Numbered from the stretch's first letter, positions 1-7,381 are shown. The stretch is 15,215 nucleotides of DNA from Actinomycetes bacterium (GCA_021777285.1 JAJYDR010000048.1:1-15215); one strand, 5' to 3'. The notes: generated by a model from the sequence alone, not told the origin. Numbers and translations are program-made.

Positions 1-1157
1 TGGGTGTAGAACCCAACGGTCAACTCCTCGACCGGATCGATCCAGAAGGCGGTCGACGCTGCGCCTCCCCAGGCGACCGTGCCCTCGGAGACCAGGCTCT
101 TGTTCGCCCGACGGTCGAGCATCACCGAGAAGCCGAGCCCGAAGCCGACCCCCGCGTAGTCCGTCTCGGAGAACGAGTCCGTGGCGAACCCTGCGAGGTC
201 GACGTCATCGGGCAGGTGGTTCTCGGTCATGAGCGACACCGTGCGGTTCGAGAGGAGTCGCACACCGTCAAGCTCGCCTCCGCGAAGGATCATCGTCATG
301 AAGCGCTGGTAGTCCGCCGCGCTCGACACCAGCCCGCCGCCACCGCTATAGAGCTGGGGTGGATGCGTCGCCGCGCGCGCGAGGTCCGCGACGGGCGCGA
401 AGGTCCCCCCGACGGGTACGTAGAGCATCGCCAACCGGTCATGCTTTTCCTCGGGGCAGTACCAGTCCGTGTCAACAAGCCCGAGGGGCTCGATGATGCG
501 TTCGCGAAAGAACACGTCGAGGGTCTGTCCGCTCCAGATCTCGATGAGCCGGCCGAGCACGTCGGTCGCGACCGAGTAGTTCCACCGGCTCCCCGGCTGG
601 AAGAGCAGCGGGCTCGTGCACCAGTCGTCCACTGCCCGGGCGAGGTCGGCGCCCTTGGCCCAGCCAAAGTCGTACCCCTTGGCCCGGTAGATGGCGTCGA
701 CCGGGTGCAGGTAGTTGAAGCCGTAGGTCAGTCCGCTCATGTGGCTGAGGAGGTGGTGGACCCGCACGGGGCTGGTCGCGGGCACCGTCACGGGCGCGGC
801 CGCCGTGCCCGAGACGTAGACCTGGGGCTCCGCGAGTGCGTCGATCCACCGTCCGACGTCGTCGTTCAGGTCGAAGCGACCCTCCTCGTAAAGCATCATC
901 GCCCCGAGCGTCGTCAGGGGCTTGGTCATCGAGTAGATCCGCCACAGGGTGTCGTCGGTGACCGCCAGCTGGGCTTCGCGGTCGCGGTAGCCACCCGAAC
1001 CCGTCCAGACGAGCTCACCGGCCCGCGCCACACTGACGAGCCAGCCGCTCAGACGGCCGTCGGCGACGTAGCGGTCGAAATGGTCGCGGATTCGCTCGAG
1101 TCGTGTGGCGTCCATGCCCATGGCGGACGGTTCGGTTCGGATCTCCAACGATGACAT
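1..1157 (-). CDS. Serine hydrolase, beta-lactamase/esterase fold (3' end cut by window edge)
   Basis: My translation of the minus strand gives an open frame of about 385 codons from the ATG at 1157 to the window edge, so the C-terminus is missing. A serine-lysine motif S-M-T-K lies at residues 76-79 and a Y-S-V motif begins at Tyr194. Near the edge comes W-G-G-A-A-S-T, in the place of the K/H-x-G motif. This is the pattern of class C beta-lactamase-like serine hydrolases (EstB-type esterases, D-aminopeptidases and relatives). No signal peptide is seen, so a cytoplasmic esterase or amidase is more likely than a resistance beta-lactamase. The start is supported by GGGAGG five bases upstream. 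The gene lies 26 bp after cinA and is probably the last gene of the rimO-pgsA-cinA transcript. The substrate cannot be told. Confidence 0.88.
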   Translation of the reverse strand, partial: MSSLEIRTEPSAMGMDATRLERIRDHFDRYVADGRLSGWLVSVARAGELVWTGSGGYRDREAQLAVTDDTLWRIYSMTKPLTTLGAMMLYEEGRFDLNDDVGRWIDALAEPQVYVSGTAAAPVTVPATSPVRVHHLLSHMSGLTYGFNYLHPVDAIYRAKGYDFGWAKGADLARAVDDWCTSPLLFQPGSRWNYSVATDVLGRLIEIWSGQTLDVFFRERIIEPLGLVDTDWYCPEEKHDRLAMLYVPVGGTFAPVADLARAATHPPQLYSGGGGLVSSAADYQRFMTMILRGGELDGVRLLSNRTVSLMTENHLPDDVDLAGFATDSFSETDYAGVGFGLGFSVMLDRRANKSLVSEGTVAWGGAASTAFWIDPVEELTVGFYT

Positions 1158-1183
1158 CAGTGCCTCCCGGGTTCTCCCCGAGA

Positions 1184-2449
1184 CTACGTGACGACCAACC
1201 GATCGAGCTCACGGCGAAGCGCGTCGAGCGCGCTGATCGCGCTGTAGGCACGCACGCGGGGTCGGTCACCGGGCAGTCGTAGAGCCACGTGCTTGACGTG
1301 GCCGTCGATGGATAGTCCAACGAAGACGGTGCCGGCTGGCTGGCCGTCCTGCTCCTCGGGACCGGCTACCCCGGTGACACTCAGCCCGACGTCCGCGCCG
1401 AGCAGTCCCGCGACGCCTCGGGCCATGGCGACCGCGGCCTCGGGACTCACGACCGGGCCGCGCGCCACGCCGAGCAGGTCGAACTTGACCTCGGAGGCGT
1501 AGCTCACCACACCGCCACGGAACCACGTCGACGCACCGGCCACGTTGACGAGCCGACTCGCGATGAGCCCGCCGGTGACCGACTCGGCGACCGCGAGGGT
1601 CGCCCCGCGCGCGAGGAGCCGCGTCGCGACGGCGTCTTCCATCGTCTCGTCGTCGACGCCGAAGACGATGTCGCCCAGGGTCGACGTGATCAGTGCACGA
1701 ACCCGTGCCTCCTCGTCGTTGAGCAGGGACGTGGCGTGCGCACCGTCCGCGCCGCGCGCGGTGATGCGAACCTTGATGCCCTCGATACCCGAGGCGAGGA
1801 AGGCGATGGTGACGCGGTCGTCGTCGACGAGCGCGCTGAAGCGTGAGGCCACCGCCTCGGCCAGGGCCGACTCGCTCGCGCCCCAGGTGCGAAGCACGCG
1901 GCTCGCAATCGTGGACCGTTCACCCGTCGCCGACTGGCGTGCGAGCAGGTCGGGCAGGATGGCGCGCTCGAACATGTCGGTCATCTCGTAGGGCACGCCG
2001 GGCACGGCGTAGATGACCTTCTGGCCGACGGGACAGATCAACCCCGGCGCCGTGCCGCGGGACTGGGCGATGATGGTGGCCCCCGCGGGCACGTCGGCCT
2101 GCAGGAGATTGTTGTCGGGCATCGTGCGTCCGCGAGTCTCGAAGAACCCCCGAATCGTCGCCACCAGCGCCGGGTCCCGCTCGAGTGGGACGTTCATCAC
2201 TTCGGCGATGGCCGCACGGGTGATGTCGTCCTGGGTTGGGCCGAGGCCGCCACTCACGATCACCGCATCGCTTCGCGTCAGCGCGGTACGGATCGCGAGC
2301 ACGATGCGCTCGTGGTTGTCACCGACGTGCTGGTGGAAGTGCGAGGCGACGCCGTTCGCAGCCAGTTGCTCGCCGAGCCACTGCGAGTTCGTATCGGCGA
2401 TCTGGCCGAGCAACAACTCGGTACCGACGGCGACGACCTCAACGCGCAC
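1184..2449 (-). CDS. cinA: CinA-family protein: N-terminal MoCF-like domain plus C-terminal NMN amidohydrolase domain
   Basis: The 421-residue length is typical of full-length CinA. The N-terminal domain (about 1-170) opens with VGTELLLG and carries the signature G-G-L-G-P-T-Q-D-D at 67-75, as in MoaB/MogA-like CinA domains that act on ADP-ribose-type compounds. The C-terminal PncC domain (about 270-415) has AES-VTGG with Ser290, YASEVK around 317-322, SVTGVAGP at 357-364 and GTVFVGL. In this family that domain removes the amide from nicotinamide mononucleotide and so feeds NAD recycling. The usual ESCTGG or ESLTGG motif reads ESVTGG here; the serine is kept. The start is GTG, preceded by GGGGA, and the first 11 bases overlap the end of pgsA, so translation is probably coupled. 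A role in DNA uptake is not implied. Confidence 0.95.
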   Translation of the reverse strand: MRVEVVAVGTELLLGQIADTNSQWLGEQLAANGVASHFHQHVGDNHERIVLAIRTALTRSDAVIVSGGLGPTQDDITRAAIAEVMNVPLERDPALVATIRGFFETRGRTMPDNNLLQADVPAGATIIAQSRGTAPGLICPVGQKVIYAVPGVPYEMTDMFERAILPDLLARQSATGERSTIASRVLRTWGASESALAEAVASRFSALVDDDRVTIAFLASGIEGIKVRITARGADGAHATSLLNDEEARVRALITSTLGDIVFGVDDETMEDAVATRLLARGATLAVAESVTGGLIASRLVNVAGASTWFRGGVVSYASEVKFDLLGVARGPVVSPEAAVAMARGVAGLLGADVGLSVTGVAGPEEQDGQPAGTVFVGLSIDGHVKHVALRLPGDRPRVRAYSAISALDALRRELDRLVVT

Positions 2450-3014
2450 GGTTCCCCAGTCGCCGACCGTCGACGTAGTACTGCCACCCGGTGTAGATCG
2501 TCATGGCGGACGCCACCCAGATCGTCACCTCACCGATGATCGGGTAGGGGGCGGTCACGGGCAAGACGCAAAAGGCGATTGCCCAGTCCTGGATGAAGGT
2601 CTTCCACTTGGCGAGCTTGCTCGCCGGGATCGAGATGCCCCGACGGGCCGCGCGCGAGCGGTAGAAGCTCATCCACACCTCGCGCACCGTGATGATCACG
2701 GCGGGCGCGAGGAACGAGGTCAGGCCATGGGGGCGCGCGAGGATCAGCGCGTACAGCGCGCCGAGCACGAGCACCTTGTCGGCCAGGGGGTCGAGGAACG
2801 CACCCGAGCGCGTCGTGCCGTGTCGACGCGCGACGATGCCGTCGAAGTAGTCCGAGGCCGCCGCGAGGAAGCCGACGACCGTCGTCCACCACGAGATCCG
2901 GTGCACGACGATGAGGTAGATGAAGACCGGGGCCACCAGCAGCCGGAACGCCGTCATCATGTTCGCCGGTGTGAGCAGCGCGGTCTCGCCGTACGTTCGT
3001 TGCCCGGTGGTCAT
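2439..3014 (-). CDS. pgsA: CDP-diacylglycerol-glycerol-3-phosphate 3-phosphatidyltransferase
   Basis: This 191-residue membrane enzyme makes phosphatidylglycerophosphate from CDP-diacylglycerol and glycerol-3-phosphate, the committed step to phosphatidylglycerol and cardiolipin. The CDP-alcohol phosphotransferase signature is intact: D55-x2-D58-G-x2-A-R, then G71-x3-D75-x3-D79. These four aspartates bind the metal ions. Seven residues separate AR from the glycine, one fewer than in E. coli PgsA. The N-terminal LTPANMMTAFRLL stretch is also typical, and several hydrophobic segments follow. The ATG overlaps the rimO stop as ATGA, and GGAGG lies about ten bases upstream inside rimO. The order rimO-pgsA-cinA is common in actinobacteria, which favours the pgsA call over the related CDP-alcohol transferases that make phosphatidylinositol phosphate. 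Confidence 0.93.
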   Translation of the reverse strand: MTTGQRTYGETALLTPANMMTAFRLLVAPVFIYLIVVHRISWWTTVVGFLAAASDYFDGIVARRHGTTRSGAFLDPLADKVLVLGALYALILARPHGLTSFLAPAVIITVREVWMSFYRSRAARRGISIPASKLAKWKTFIQDWAIAFCVLPVTAPYPIIGEVTIWVASAMTIYTGWQYYVDGRRLGNRAR

Positions 3015-4315
3015 GCCGGCACCGCCTCCAAGTCCGTCCCGCGGCTCGCGACGACCACGCCGTCGAACAACGTACCCACCGCGATTGATGGGTCCACTAT
3101 CACAATGCCATCAATCTCGGGGCACTCGTGTGCACTGCGCGCGACGCCGGGCGAATCGACGAGCAGGCGCTGTCGTGTGCCGACCATCTCGTCTCGCCGT
3201 CGGGCGGTGATGGCGTCTTGGATCTCGCTCACCTCGCGCAGCCGCTCGAGGGCCAGCTCGTGGGGGACCTGGTCACCGAGGGTCCCTGCGACCGTGCCCT
3301 CCTCGGGCGAGAAGGTGAAGAAGCCCGCCCAGTCCAGTTGGGCGGCCTCGATGAAGGCCACGAGGTCGCGCTGGTCGTCCTCGGTCTCGCCGGGGTAACC
3401 CAGGATGAACGACGAGCGGAAGGTCGCCTCGGGAGCGAGGGCGCGGATCGCGGCGATCCGGTCGAGGAACCTCGACCCGTCTCCCCAGCGACGCATCGCG
3501 CGCAGCAGCGGCCGTGACGAGTGCTGCAGCGAGAGGTCGAAGTACGGCACGCCCGTGTCGACGATGGCCTCGATGAGTCCCGGCGTGAGTCCCGAGGGGT
3601 AGAGGTAGAGCAGTCGCACGCGCTCGACCTCGGCCGAGAGGGCGCGGGTCAGCGCGATGAGCGGTTGCGGGTCGCCGCCGTCGAGGGCCTCGACGGGCTC
3701 GCCCCGGCCGGCGCGACGGCGGTCGTGGCCCCAACTGGCGAGGTCCTGGGCGATGAGCACGAGTTCGCGCACGCCGCCCGCGACAAGGTCGCGGGCCTCT
3801 GCGAGGATCTCCTCGGTCGAACGCGAACGTTGGTCGCCGCGGAAGGTCGGAATGGCGCAGAAGCCGCAGCGCCGGTCACAACCCTCGGCAATCTTCACGT
3901 AGGCCCAGGGCGCGCTCGCGCGTGGACGGGGCAGGTTGAGCAGGTCGAAGTCCGACGTCGGACGACGCTGGAGGGTGACCGGTGTCGACGCCGGTGTCGC
4001 GATCAGGCTCTGGCCGAAGCCGGCGACGAGGTCGACCTCGGGCAGGGCGGCCGCCAACTCGGCGCCGTAGCGCTCGGCCATGCAGCCCGTCACGACGAGG
4101 CGCGCCGAGTCACGCTTACGCTCGGCCAGCTCGAGCACGGTCTCGACGGACTCCTCACGGGCCGCCTCGATAAAGGCGCAGGTGTTCGCGACGACGAGGT
4201 CCGCCTCGTCGATCCGGGTGGTGGGCTCGTAGCCCTGGGTGACGAGCAACCCCGCCAACTTCTCGGAGTCGACATGATTCTTCGGGCACCCCAGCGTCTC
4301 GATGAAGTACCGCAC
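3011..4315 (-). CDS. rimO: Ribosomal protein S12 methylthiotransferase
   Basis: This 434-residue radical SAM enzyme adds a methylthio group to a conserved aspartate of ribosomal protein S12. The N-terminal domain starts with ETLGCPKNHVDSEKL; the GCPKN-x-VDSE form separates RimO from the tRNA enzyme MiaB. Its three cluster cysteines are Cys10, Cys46 and Cys78. The radical SAM cluster motif is C146-x3-C150-x2-C153 in EGCDRRCGFCAIP. The C-terminus (about 370-434) fits the TRAM domain that binds S12. The start codon is GTG, with GAGGAG five bases upstream. It is the first protein gene of a minus-strand operon with pgsA and cinA, and follows tRNA-Ser and a strong hairpin. No strong separate promoter is evident; a TATGTG sequence just after the hairpin is a weak candidate. 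Confidence 0.96.
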   Translation of the reverse strand: MRYFIETLGCPKNHVDSEKLAGLLVTQGYEPTTRIDEADLVVANTCAFIEAAREESVETVLELAERKRDSARLVVTGCMAERYGAELAAALPEVDLVAGFGQSLIATPASTPVTLQRRPTSDFDLLNLPRPRASAPWAYVKIAEGCDRRCGFCAIPTFRGDQRSRSTEEILAEARDLVAGGVRELVLIAQDLASWGHDRRRAGRGEPVEALDGGDPQPLIALTRALSAEVERVRLLYLYPSGLTPGLIEAIVDTGVPYFDLSLQHSSRPLLRAMRRWGDGSRFLDRIAAIRALAPEATFRSSFILGYPGETEDDQRDLVAFIEAAQLDWAGFFTFSPEEGTVAGTLGDQVPHELALERLREVSEIQDAITARRRDEMVGTRQRLLVDSPGVARSAHECPEIDGIVIVDPSIAVGTLFDGVVVASRGTDLEAVPA

Positions 4316-4332
4316 CCTGTCTCCTCACATAG

Positions 4333-4361
4333 CGACACCGAGCGCTAGGCGCTCGGTGTCG
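4333..4361 (-). terminator. Perfect 13-bp hairpin between tRNA-Ser and rimO
   Basis: On the minus strand the arms CGACACCGAGCGC and GCGCTCGGTGTCG pair perfectly around a three-base loop, CTA. The hairpin begins one base after the encoded CCA of tRNA-Ser and ends 17 bases before the rimO start. There is no run of T after it, so it would be a U-tract-less terminator of the sort often seen in actinobacteria, or a processing signal for the tRNA 3' end. It probably limits read-through from the strong tRNA promoter into rimO. The structure is read directly; its function is inferred. Confidence 0.7.
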
Positions 4362-4362
4362 G

Positions 4363-4456
4363 TGGCGGAGAGGGAGGGATTCGAACCCTCGGGCCCGCGT
4401 TAACAGGCCGCATTCTTAGCAGGAATGTGGTTTAAACCGAACTCACCCACCTCTCC
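4363..4456 (-). tRNA. tRNA-Ser, anticodon GCU
   Basis: The acceptor stem GGAGAGG pairs with CCTCTCC, followed by discriminator G and an encoded CCA. The D stem is GGT/ACC. The anticodon stem CATTC/GAATG encloses the loop CTGCTAA, giving anticodon GCU, which reads the serine codons AGC and AGU. A long variable arm, as expected for serine, is followed by the T arm GAGGG-TTCGAAT-CCCTC. The length is 94 bases with CCA. It is read away from the solute-binding protein gene and toward rimO. Confidence 0.97.
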
Positions 4457-4466
4457 AAGTCCTTCC

Positions 4467-4472
4467 ATCCTA
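4467..4472 (-). promoter_or_regulatory. -10 box for tRNA-Ser
   Basis: TAGGAT on the minus strand lies ten bases before the 5' end of the mature tRNA. Transcription would begin about four bases upstream of the tRNA, leaving a very short leader for RNase P. No good -35 box is seen at the usual distance. Confidence 0.5.
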
Positions 4473-4548
4473 CAACGTAGGTCCCGACGAGGCGCAGCGA
4501 ACCCGCGTGGACCATCGCCGGTGACGGTCGCCAAATACCGACGCGAAG

Positions 4549-4554
4549 TACAAT
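4549..4554 (+). promoter_or_regulatory. -10 box for the solute-binding protein gene
   Basis: TACAAT is close to the TATAAT consensus and lies nine bases before the ATG at 4564, so the predicted transcript has only about three bases of leader. No Shine-Dalgarno sequence is seen between it and the ATG. The -35 region is weak. Confidence 0.55.
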
Positions 4555-4563
4555 CGACTAACC

Positions 4564-5466
4564 ATGCACCGTCAACGCAATTCGTCGTTTCACGGACGAA
4601 TCGCGCCTCGGCTACTCGCTGTCGCGATGATTGTCGCCCTCGGTGGGGCTCTCGCGACGCCGACGGGGGCGGCCACCTCCTACACGTCGAGACTGGCCAC
4701 GTGTCGCACCGAGTTGCCCTCGCTCGAGCACGTACGTGGCCACCTCACCGTGGCCACCGACAACCCGGTCTCCTCGCCGTGGTACGTCCAGAACCACCCC
4801 GCCAACGGCCAGGGCTACGAGGCCGGCGTCGTCTACGCGATCGCTGGTCAGCTGGGGGTCGCGCGACGCGACATCACGTGGGTCATCCAGCCCTACGCGA
4901 CGAGCTACCTCGCGGGCAAGAAGCCGTTCGACTTCGACGCGAACGAGATCACCTACACCGCCGCGCGGTCCAAGGCGGTGAGCTTTTCGACCTCCTACTA
5001 CGACGTCCACCAGGCGATCGTCGCCTTGAAGGACAACCCCATCGTCACGAACCACACCCCTCGCCAGTTGCGCACCTACCGCTACGGTGACCTGGTCGGC
5101 ACTCCCGGGCTCGCCTACATCACGCGCTACATCCATCCGCACACCAAGACCCAGTCGTACGCGACGTTGGCGGCGCTCGTCGCGGCCCTCGAGGGCGGCG
5201 TGATCGACGCGCTCGTGATCGACACCCCGACGGGTCACTACATGACCACGTCCCAACTCGTCGACTCGAACGGCAACCCTTTTGCCACCGTGGTCGGTCA
5301 GTTCCCCTCGACCAGCGACCACTACGCGCTCTTGTTCCAAAAGGGCAACCCGCTCGTGGGCTGCGTCGACCTGGCCCTGGCGACGCTGCGCGCCAACGGC
5401 ACGATGGCCTCACTCACCAAACGCTGGCTCGGCGTCTACAGCCAGGTGCCGACGATCATCCCGTAA
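4564..5466 (+). CDS. Exported extracellular solute-binding protein, family 3 (amino-acid type)
   Basis: This 300-residue protein has a basic N-terminus, a hydrophobic core (about 16-33) and a likely signal peptidase I site near ATPTGAA (31-37). There is no lipobox cysteine. From about residue 58 it follows the family 3 binding-protein pattern: HLTVATDNP, then GYEAGVVYAIAGQLG, then FDANEITYTAARSKAVSFSTSYYD, with Arg135 placed like the ligand carboxylate-binding arginine. DALVID around 215-220 holds the likely amino-group-binding aspartate. Cys47 and Cys267 could form a disulfide. The family binds amino acids or similar polar solutes for ABC importers, but no permease or ATPase gene is adjacent. 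Without a lipid anchor it may be released, or may work with a distant transporter. The ligand is unknown. Confidence 0.88.
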   Translation: MHRQRNSSFHGRIAPRLLAVAMIVALGGALATPTGAATSYTSRLATCRTELPSLEHVRGHLTVATDNPVSSPWYVQNHPANGQGYEAGVVYAIAGQLGVARRDITWVIQPYATSYLAGKKPFDFDANEITYTAARSKAVSFSTSYYDVHQAIVALKDNPIVTNHTPRQLRTYRYGDLVGTPGLAYITRYIHPHTKTQSYATLAALVAALEGGVIDALVIDTPTGHYMTTSQLVDSNGNPFATVVGQFPSTSDHYALLFQKGNPLVGCVDLALATLRANGTMASLTKRWLGVYSQVPTIIP

Positions 5467-5490
5467 CGAGCTCGCCGCGACCCGAGTCGG

Positions 5491-5955
5491 TCACGACGCC
5501 AGCGAGTGGATCTCGGGCAGGGTGATGGCGATGTCGAACAACTCCTGATCGCGGTCCCACGTGAGGTGCTCGCGGACGCGGTCCATCGGCAGCCAGACGA
5601 GGTCGTCGACCTCGTCGTTGGGCTCGAAGTCCCCGCCGTCGACGACCATGAGGTAGTACGCGACGATCTTGGGTCGGCCCTTACGGTGGGTGTAGTTGGT
5701 CGTGCCAATGAAGCGCACTACCCGACAGCGCATCGCGGTCTCCTCGAGCACCTCGCGAAGCGCCGCCTGTTCGAAGGTCTCACCGGCGTCCAGCTTGCCC
5801 TTGGGGAACGTCCAGTCGCCGCGCGACTCGCGGTAGATACAGGCAATCTCGGTGCGACCGGCCGCGGTGACGCGCATGATGATGCCACCGGCCGCGCGGA
5901 TCAAGTCGCTCGGCGCGTCGCGCGGGACGATCAGCTCGCCGGTCATGAGGTACAC
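5491..5955 (-). CDS. NUDIX hydrolase
   Basis: With the GTG at 5955 as start, the protein has 154 residues. The NUDIX box is G53-x5-E59-x7-R67-E68-V-L-E71-E72, followed by T-A-M, so the usual glycine after EE-x is alanine. These residues hold the magnesium used to cleave nucleoside diphosphates linked to another group. Upstream of the box, AGGIIMRV and WTFPKGKLDAGE are typical of small NUDIX domains that clean up nucleotides or diadenosine and inositol polyphosphates. I chose GTG 5955 because a TACCGT box lies exactly seven bases before it, matching other genes here. ATG 5946 is the alternative; a longer frame opens only with TTG at 6048 and would overlap the divergent gene. The 3' end converges on the solute-binding protein gene with a 24-base gap. 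The substrate is unknown. Confidence 0.9.
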   Translation of the reverse strand: MYLMTGELIVPRDAPSDLIRAAGGIIMRVTAAGRTEIACIYRESRGDWTFPKGKLDAGETFEQAALREVLEETAMRCRVVRFIGTTNYTHRKGRPKIVAYYLMVVDGGDFEPNDEVDDLVWLPMDRVREHLTWDRDQELFDIAITLPEIHSLAS

Positions 5956-5962
5956 GTCGCTA

Positions 5963-5968
5963 ACGGTA
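5963..5968 (-). promoter_or_regulatory. -10 box for the NUDIX gene
   Basis: TACCGT on the minus strand lies seven bases before the GTG at 5955. This is the spacing seen for several other genes in the window and predicts a leaderless mRNA. It is divergent from the promoter of the TauE/SafE gene, about 70 bases away. Confidence 0.45.
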
Positions 5969-6034
5969 GGGCACGCACAATGCCAACCACGGTATTCGAT
6001 GGCACGGTCTGAAATCGCACGTGGAGCACCTTCG

Positions 6035-6040
6035 TAGAGT
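6035..6040 (+). promoter_or_regulatory. -10 box for the TauE/SafE gene
   Basis: TAGAGT lies seven bases before the ATG at 6048, so the transcript would begin at or within one base of the start codon. The box lies downstream of the alternative GTG start at 6021, which argues against that longer frame. Confidence 0.5.
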
Positions 6041-6047
6041 AGTGACA

Positions 6048-6821
6048 ATGGTCTCGGTCTCCCTCGCGCTGCCGTGGCGACTCGTGATCTATCTCATCGC
6101 CGGCGTGGCCGCGGGGGTGGCGAACGGCATCGCCGGCGGCGGCACCTTCATCACCTTCCCGACCATGCTCGCGATGGGCGTGGGAGCACTGCAAGCGAAC
6201 GTCTCGTCCACCGTCGGCGTGGTGCCGAGCTACTTCGGCGGTATCCGGGGATTTCGCCACGAGATCCGTCGTCACTCGACCATCATCGCCTCCCTAGCGC
6301 CGATCTGCCTCGCGGGCACTATCGTCGGCACGGCCCTGCTGCTGCTCGGCTCGCCCAAAGCCTTCGAAACCGTCGTCCCGTGGCTGATCGGTGTCGCCAC
6401 CGTCGTCTACGCCCTCTCGCCACGGATCACCGCGCGGCTCGCCCACCTCGACCACCACCACCCGTCACGTCGGCGAGTCCTCTTCATCGGGGTCTTCTTC
6501 GCCTCGATCTACGGGGGCTACTTCGGCGCGGGCCTCGGTATCGTGCTGCTCGCCATCATGGCCGTCGCTCTGCCACTCGAACTCGGTGAGCTGCAGGGGC
6601 TGCGCAATCTCCTGTCGTTGATCATCAACGTGGTGGCCGCGGTCGTCTTCCTCGTGCGCGGTCACCTCGCCCAAGAGGCCATCTACATGATCCTGATCGG
6701 CACCTTGGTCGGCGGATGGTTGGGCACCGTGGTCATCCGTCGGCTCCAGCCCGGCACCGTCCGTTGGCTCATCGTCGCCATCGGGGCGGCGACAACGGTA
6801 CACCTCGCACTCGGTGCGTGA
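6048..6821 (+). CDS. TauE/SafE-family membrane transporter (sulfite/organosulfur exporter family)
   Basis: This is a 257-residue, very hydrophobic protein with about seven to eight membrane segments. It has the two-repeat build of TauE/SafE proteins: GIAGGGTFITFPTMLAMGV (about 27-45) in the first half and YFGAGLGIVLLAIMAV (about 158-173) in the second. A charged, His-rich cytoplasmic loop (LDHHHPSRRR, about 134-143) separates the halves. Members have been linked to export of sulfite, sulfoacetate or other sulfur-containing anions across the inner membrane, but substrates vary and none can be assigned here. The ATG at 6048 is preferred over GTG 6021 because the promoter box lies between them. 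The gene is followed after 37 bases by a DUF4395 gene with its own promoter, a partner that suggests sulfur or thiol chemistry. Confidence 0.88.
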   Translation: MVSVSLALPWRLVIYLIAGVAAGVANGIAGGGTFITFPTMLAMGVGALQANVSSTVGVVPSYFGGIRGFRHEIRRHSTIIASLAPICLAGTIVGTALLLLGSPKAFETVVPWLIGVATVVYALSPRITARLAHLDHHHPSRRRVLFIGVFFASIYGGYFGAGLGIVLLAIMAVALPLELGELQGLRNLLSLIINVVAAVVFLVRGHLAQEAIYMILIGTLVGGWLGTVVIRRLQPGTVRWLIVAIGAATTVHLALGA

Positions 6822-6845
6822 GTAGCGAATTGTTGACTATTCCAC

Positions 6846-6851
6846 TAGGAT
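6846..6851 (+). promoter_or_regulatory. -10 box for the DUF4395 gene
   Basis: TAGGAT lies seven bases before the ATG at 6859, predicting a leaderless mRNA. A TTGACT sequence at 6833-6838 resembles a -35 box but is only seven bases away, so it cannot pair with this -10 box in the usual way. Confidence 0.5.
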
Positions 6852-6858
6852 TTGTTGG

Positions 6859-7371
6859 ATGAAACGGCTGCTCTCGTTCCCGAACCCCGTCAACGACGCC
6901 GCGGCGCGCACGGTCGCCCTCGGCGTGGTCGCCATGGCGCTCGTCGCCCTGGTCGGAGACGTGCGCTGGATGATGGTCCCGCTCGCCTACGGTTTTCTCG
7001 CGCGCGTGCTCACGGGACCGACGCTCTCACCACTCGGCCAGTTCGCGACGCGTGTCGCCGGACCTCGACTGTCGTCCTGGCGACGCGAGGTGCCCGGTCC
7101 ACCCAAACGCTTCGCCCAGGGAATCGGCGCCGTGCTCACGCTCGTCACGATCGCGGTGTGGTTGAGCGCGAGTTGGTCCGTCGCGCGCTGGATCCTGGTG
7201 CCGTTGATCGGCGCCGCGTCACTCGAGGGGTTCTTCGGCTACTGCGTCGGTTGTGCGATTTTTGGTCAATTAATGCGTTTCGGCATCGTCCCGCCGTCGA
7301 TCTGCGCCGAATGCGGTGACCTGCGCAAACGCTACGCCGCGGCGGGGTTCGTCGTCACCGACGAAAGTTGA
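6859..7371 (+). CDS. DUF4395 family membrane protein with two CxxC pairs
   Basis: The 170-residue protein matches the DUF4395 pattern as I know it. It starts FPNPVNDAAAR, then has AYGFLARVLTGPTLSPLGQ (43-61) and PGPPKRFAQGIGA (79-91), and ends with a cysteine-rich segment. Hydrophobic stretches near 19-33, 36-50, 90-104 and 110-125 suggest four membrane segments. The cysteines form two CxxC pairs, C129-V-G-C132 in the FFGYCVGC motif and C149-A-E-C152 near the C-terminus, which could bind a metal or carry out thiol exchange. The family's function is not established. It is often found near thioredoxin, rhodanese or TauE-type genes, and here it follows a TauE/SafE gene on the same strand. The start is set by the leaderless promoter spacing. 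Confidence 0.85.
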   Translation: MKRLLSFPNPVNDAAARTVALGVVAMALVALVGDVRWMMVPLAYGFLARVLTGPTLSPLGQFATRVAGPRLSSWRREVPGPPKRFAQGIGAVLTLVTIAVWLSASWSVARWILVPLIGAASLEGFFGYCVGCAIFGQLMRFGIVPPSICAECGDLRKRYAAAGFVVTDES

Positions 7372-7381
7372 ACGGCTGCGC

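Noticed and set aside
216..1154. 312-codon plus-strand open frame
   Set aside because: The opposite strand encodes the serine hydrolase with SMTK and YSV motifs. This frame is its shadow.
2013..3398. 461-codon plus-strand open frame
   Set aside because: It lies opposite cinA, pgsA and rimO, which carry clear family motifs. Long antisense frames are expected in GC-rich coding DNA, and its translation is low-complexity Arg/Ser/Thr.
5467..5490. Terminator between the converging solute-binding protein and NUDIX genes
   Set aside because: Only weak four-base inverted repeats are present, with no T-run and not enough to call a structure.
6021..6047. GTG 6021 as an earlier start for the TauE/SafE gene
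   Set aside because: The -10 box TAGAGT lies downstream of it, and the nine extra residues add nothing typical of the family.
6833..6838. TTGACT as a -35 box for the DUF4395 gene
   Set aside because: Only seven bases separate it from the TAGGAT box, too few for sigma-70-type promoters.
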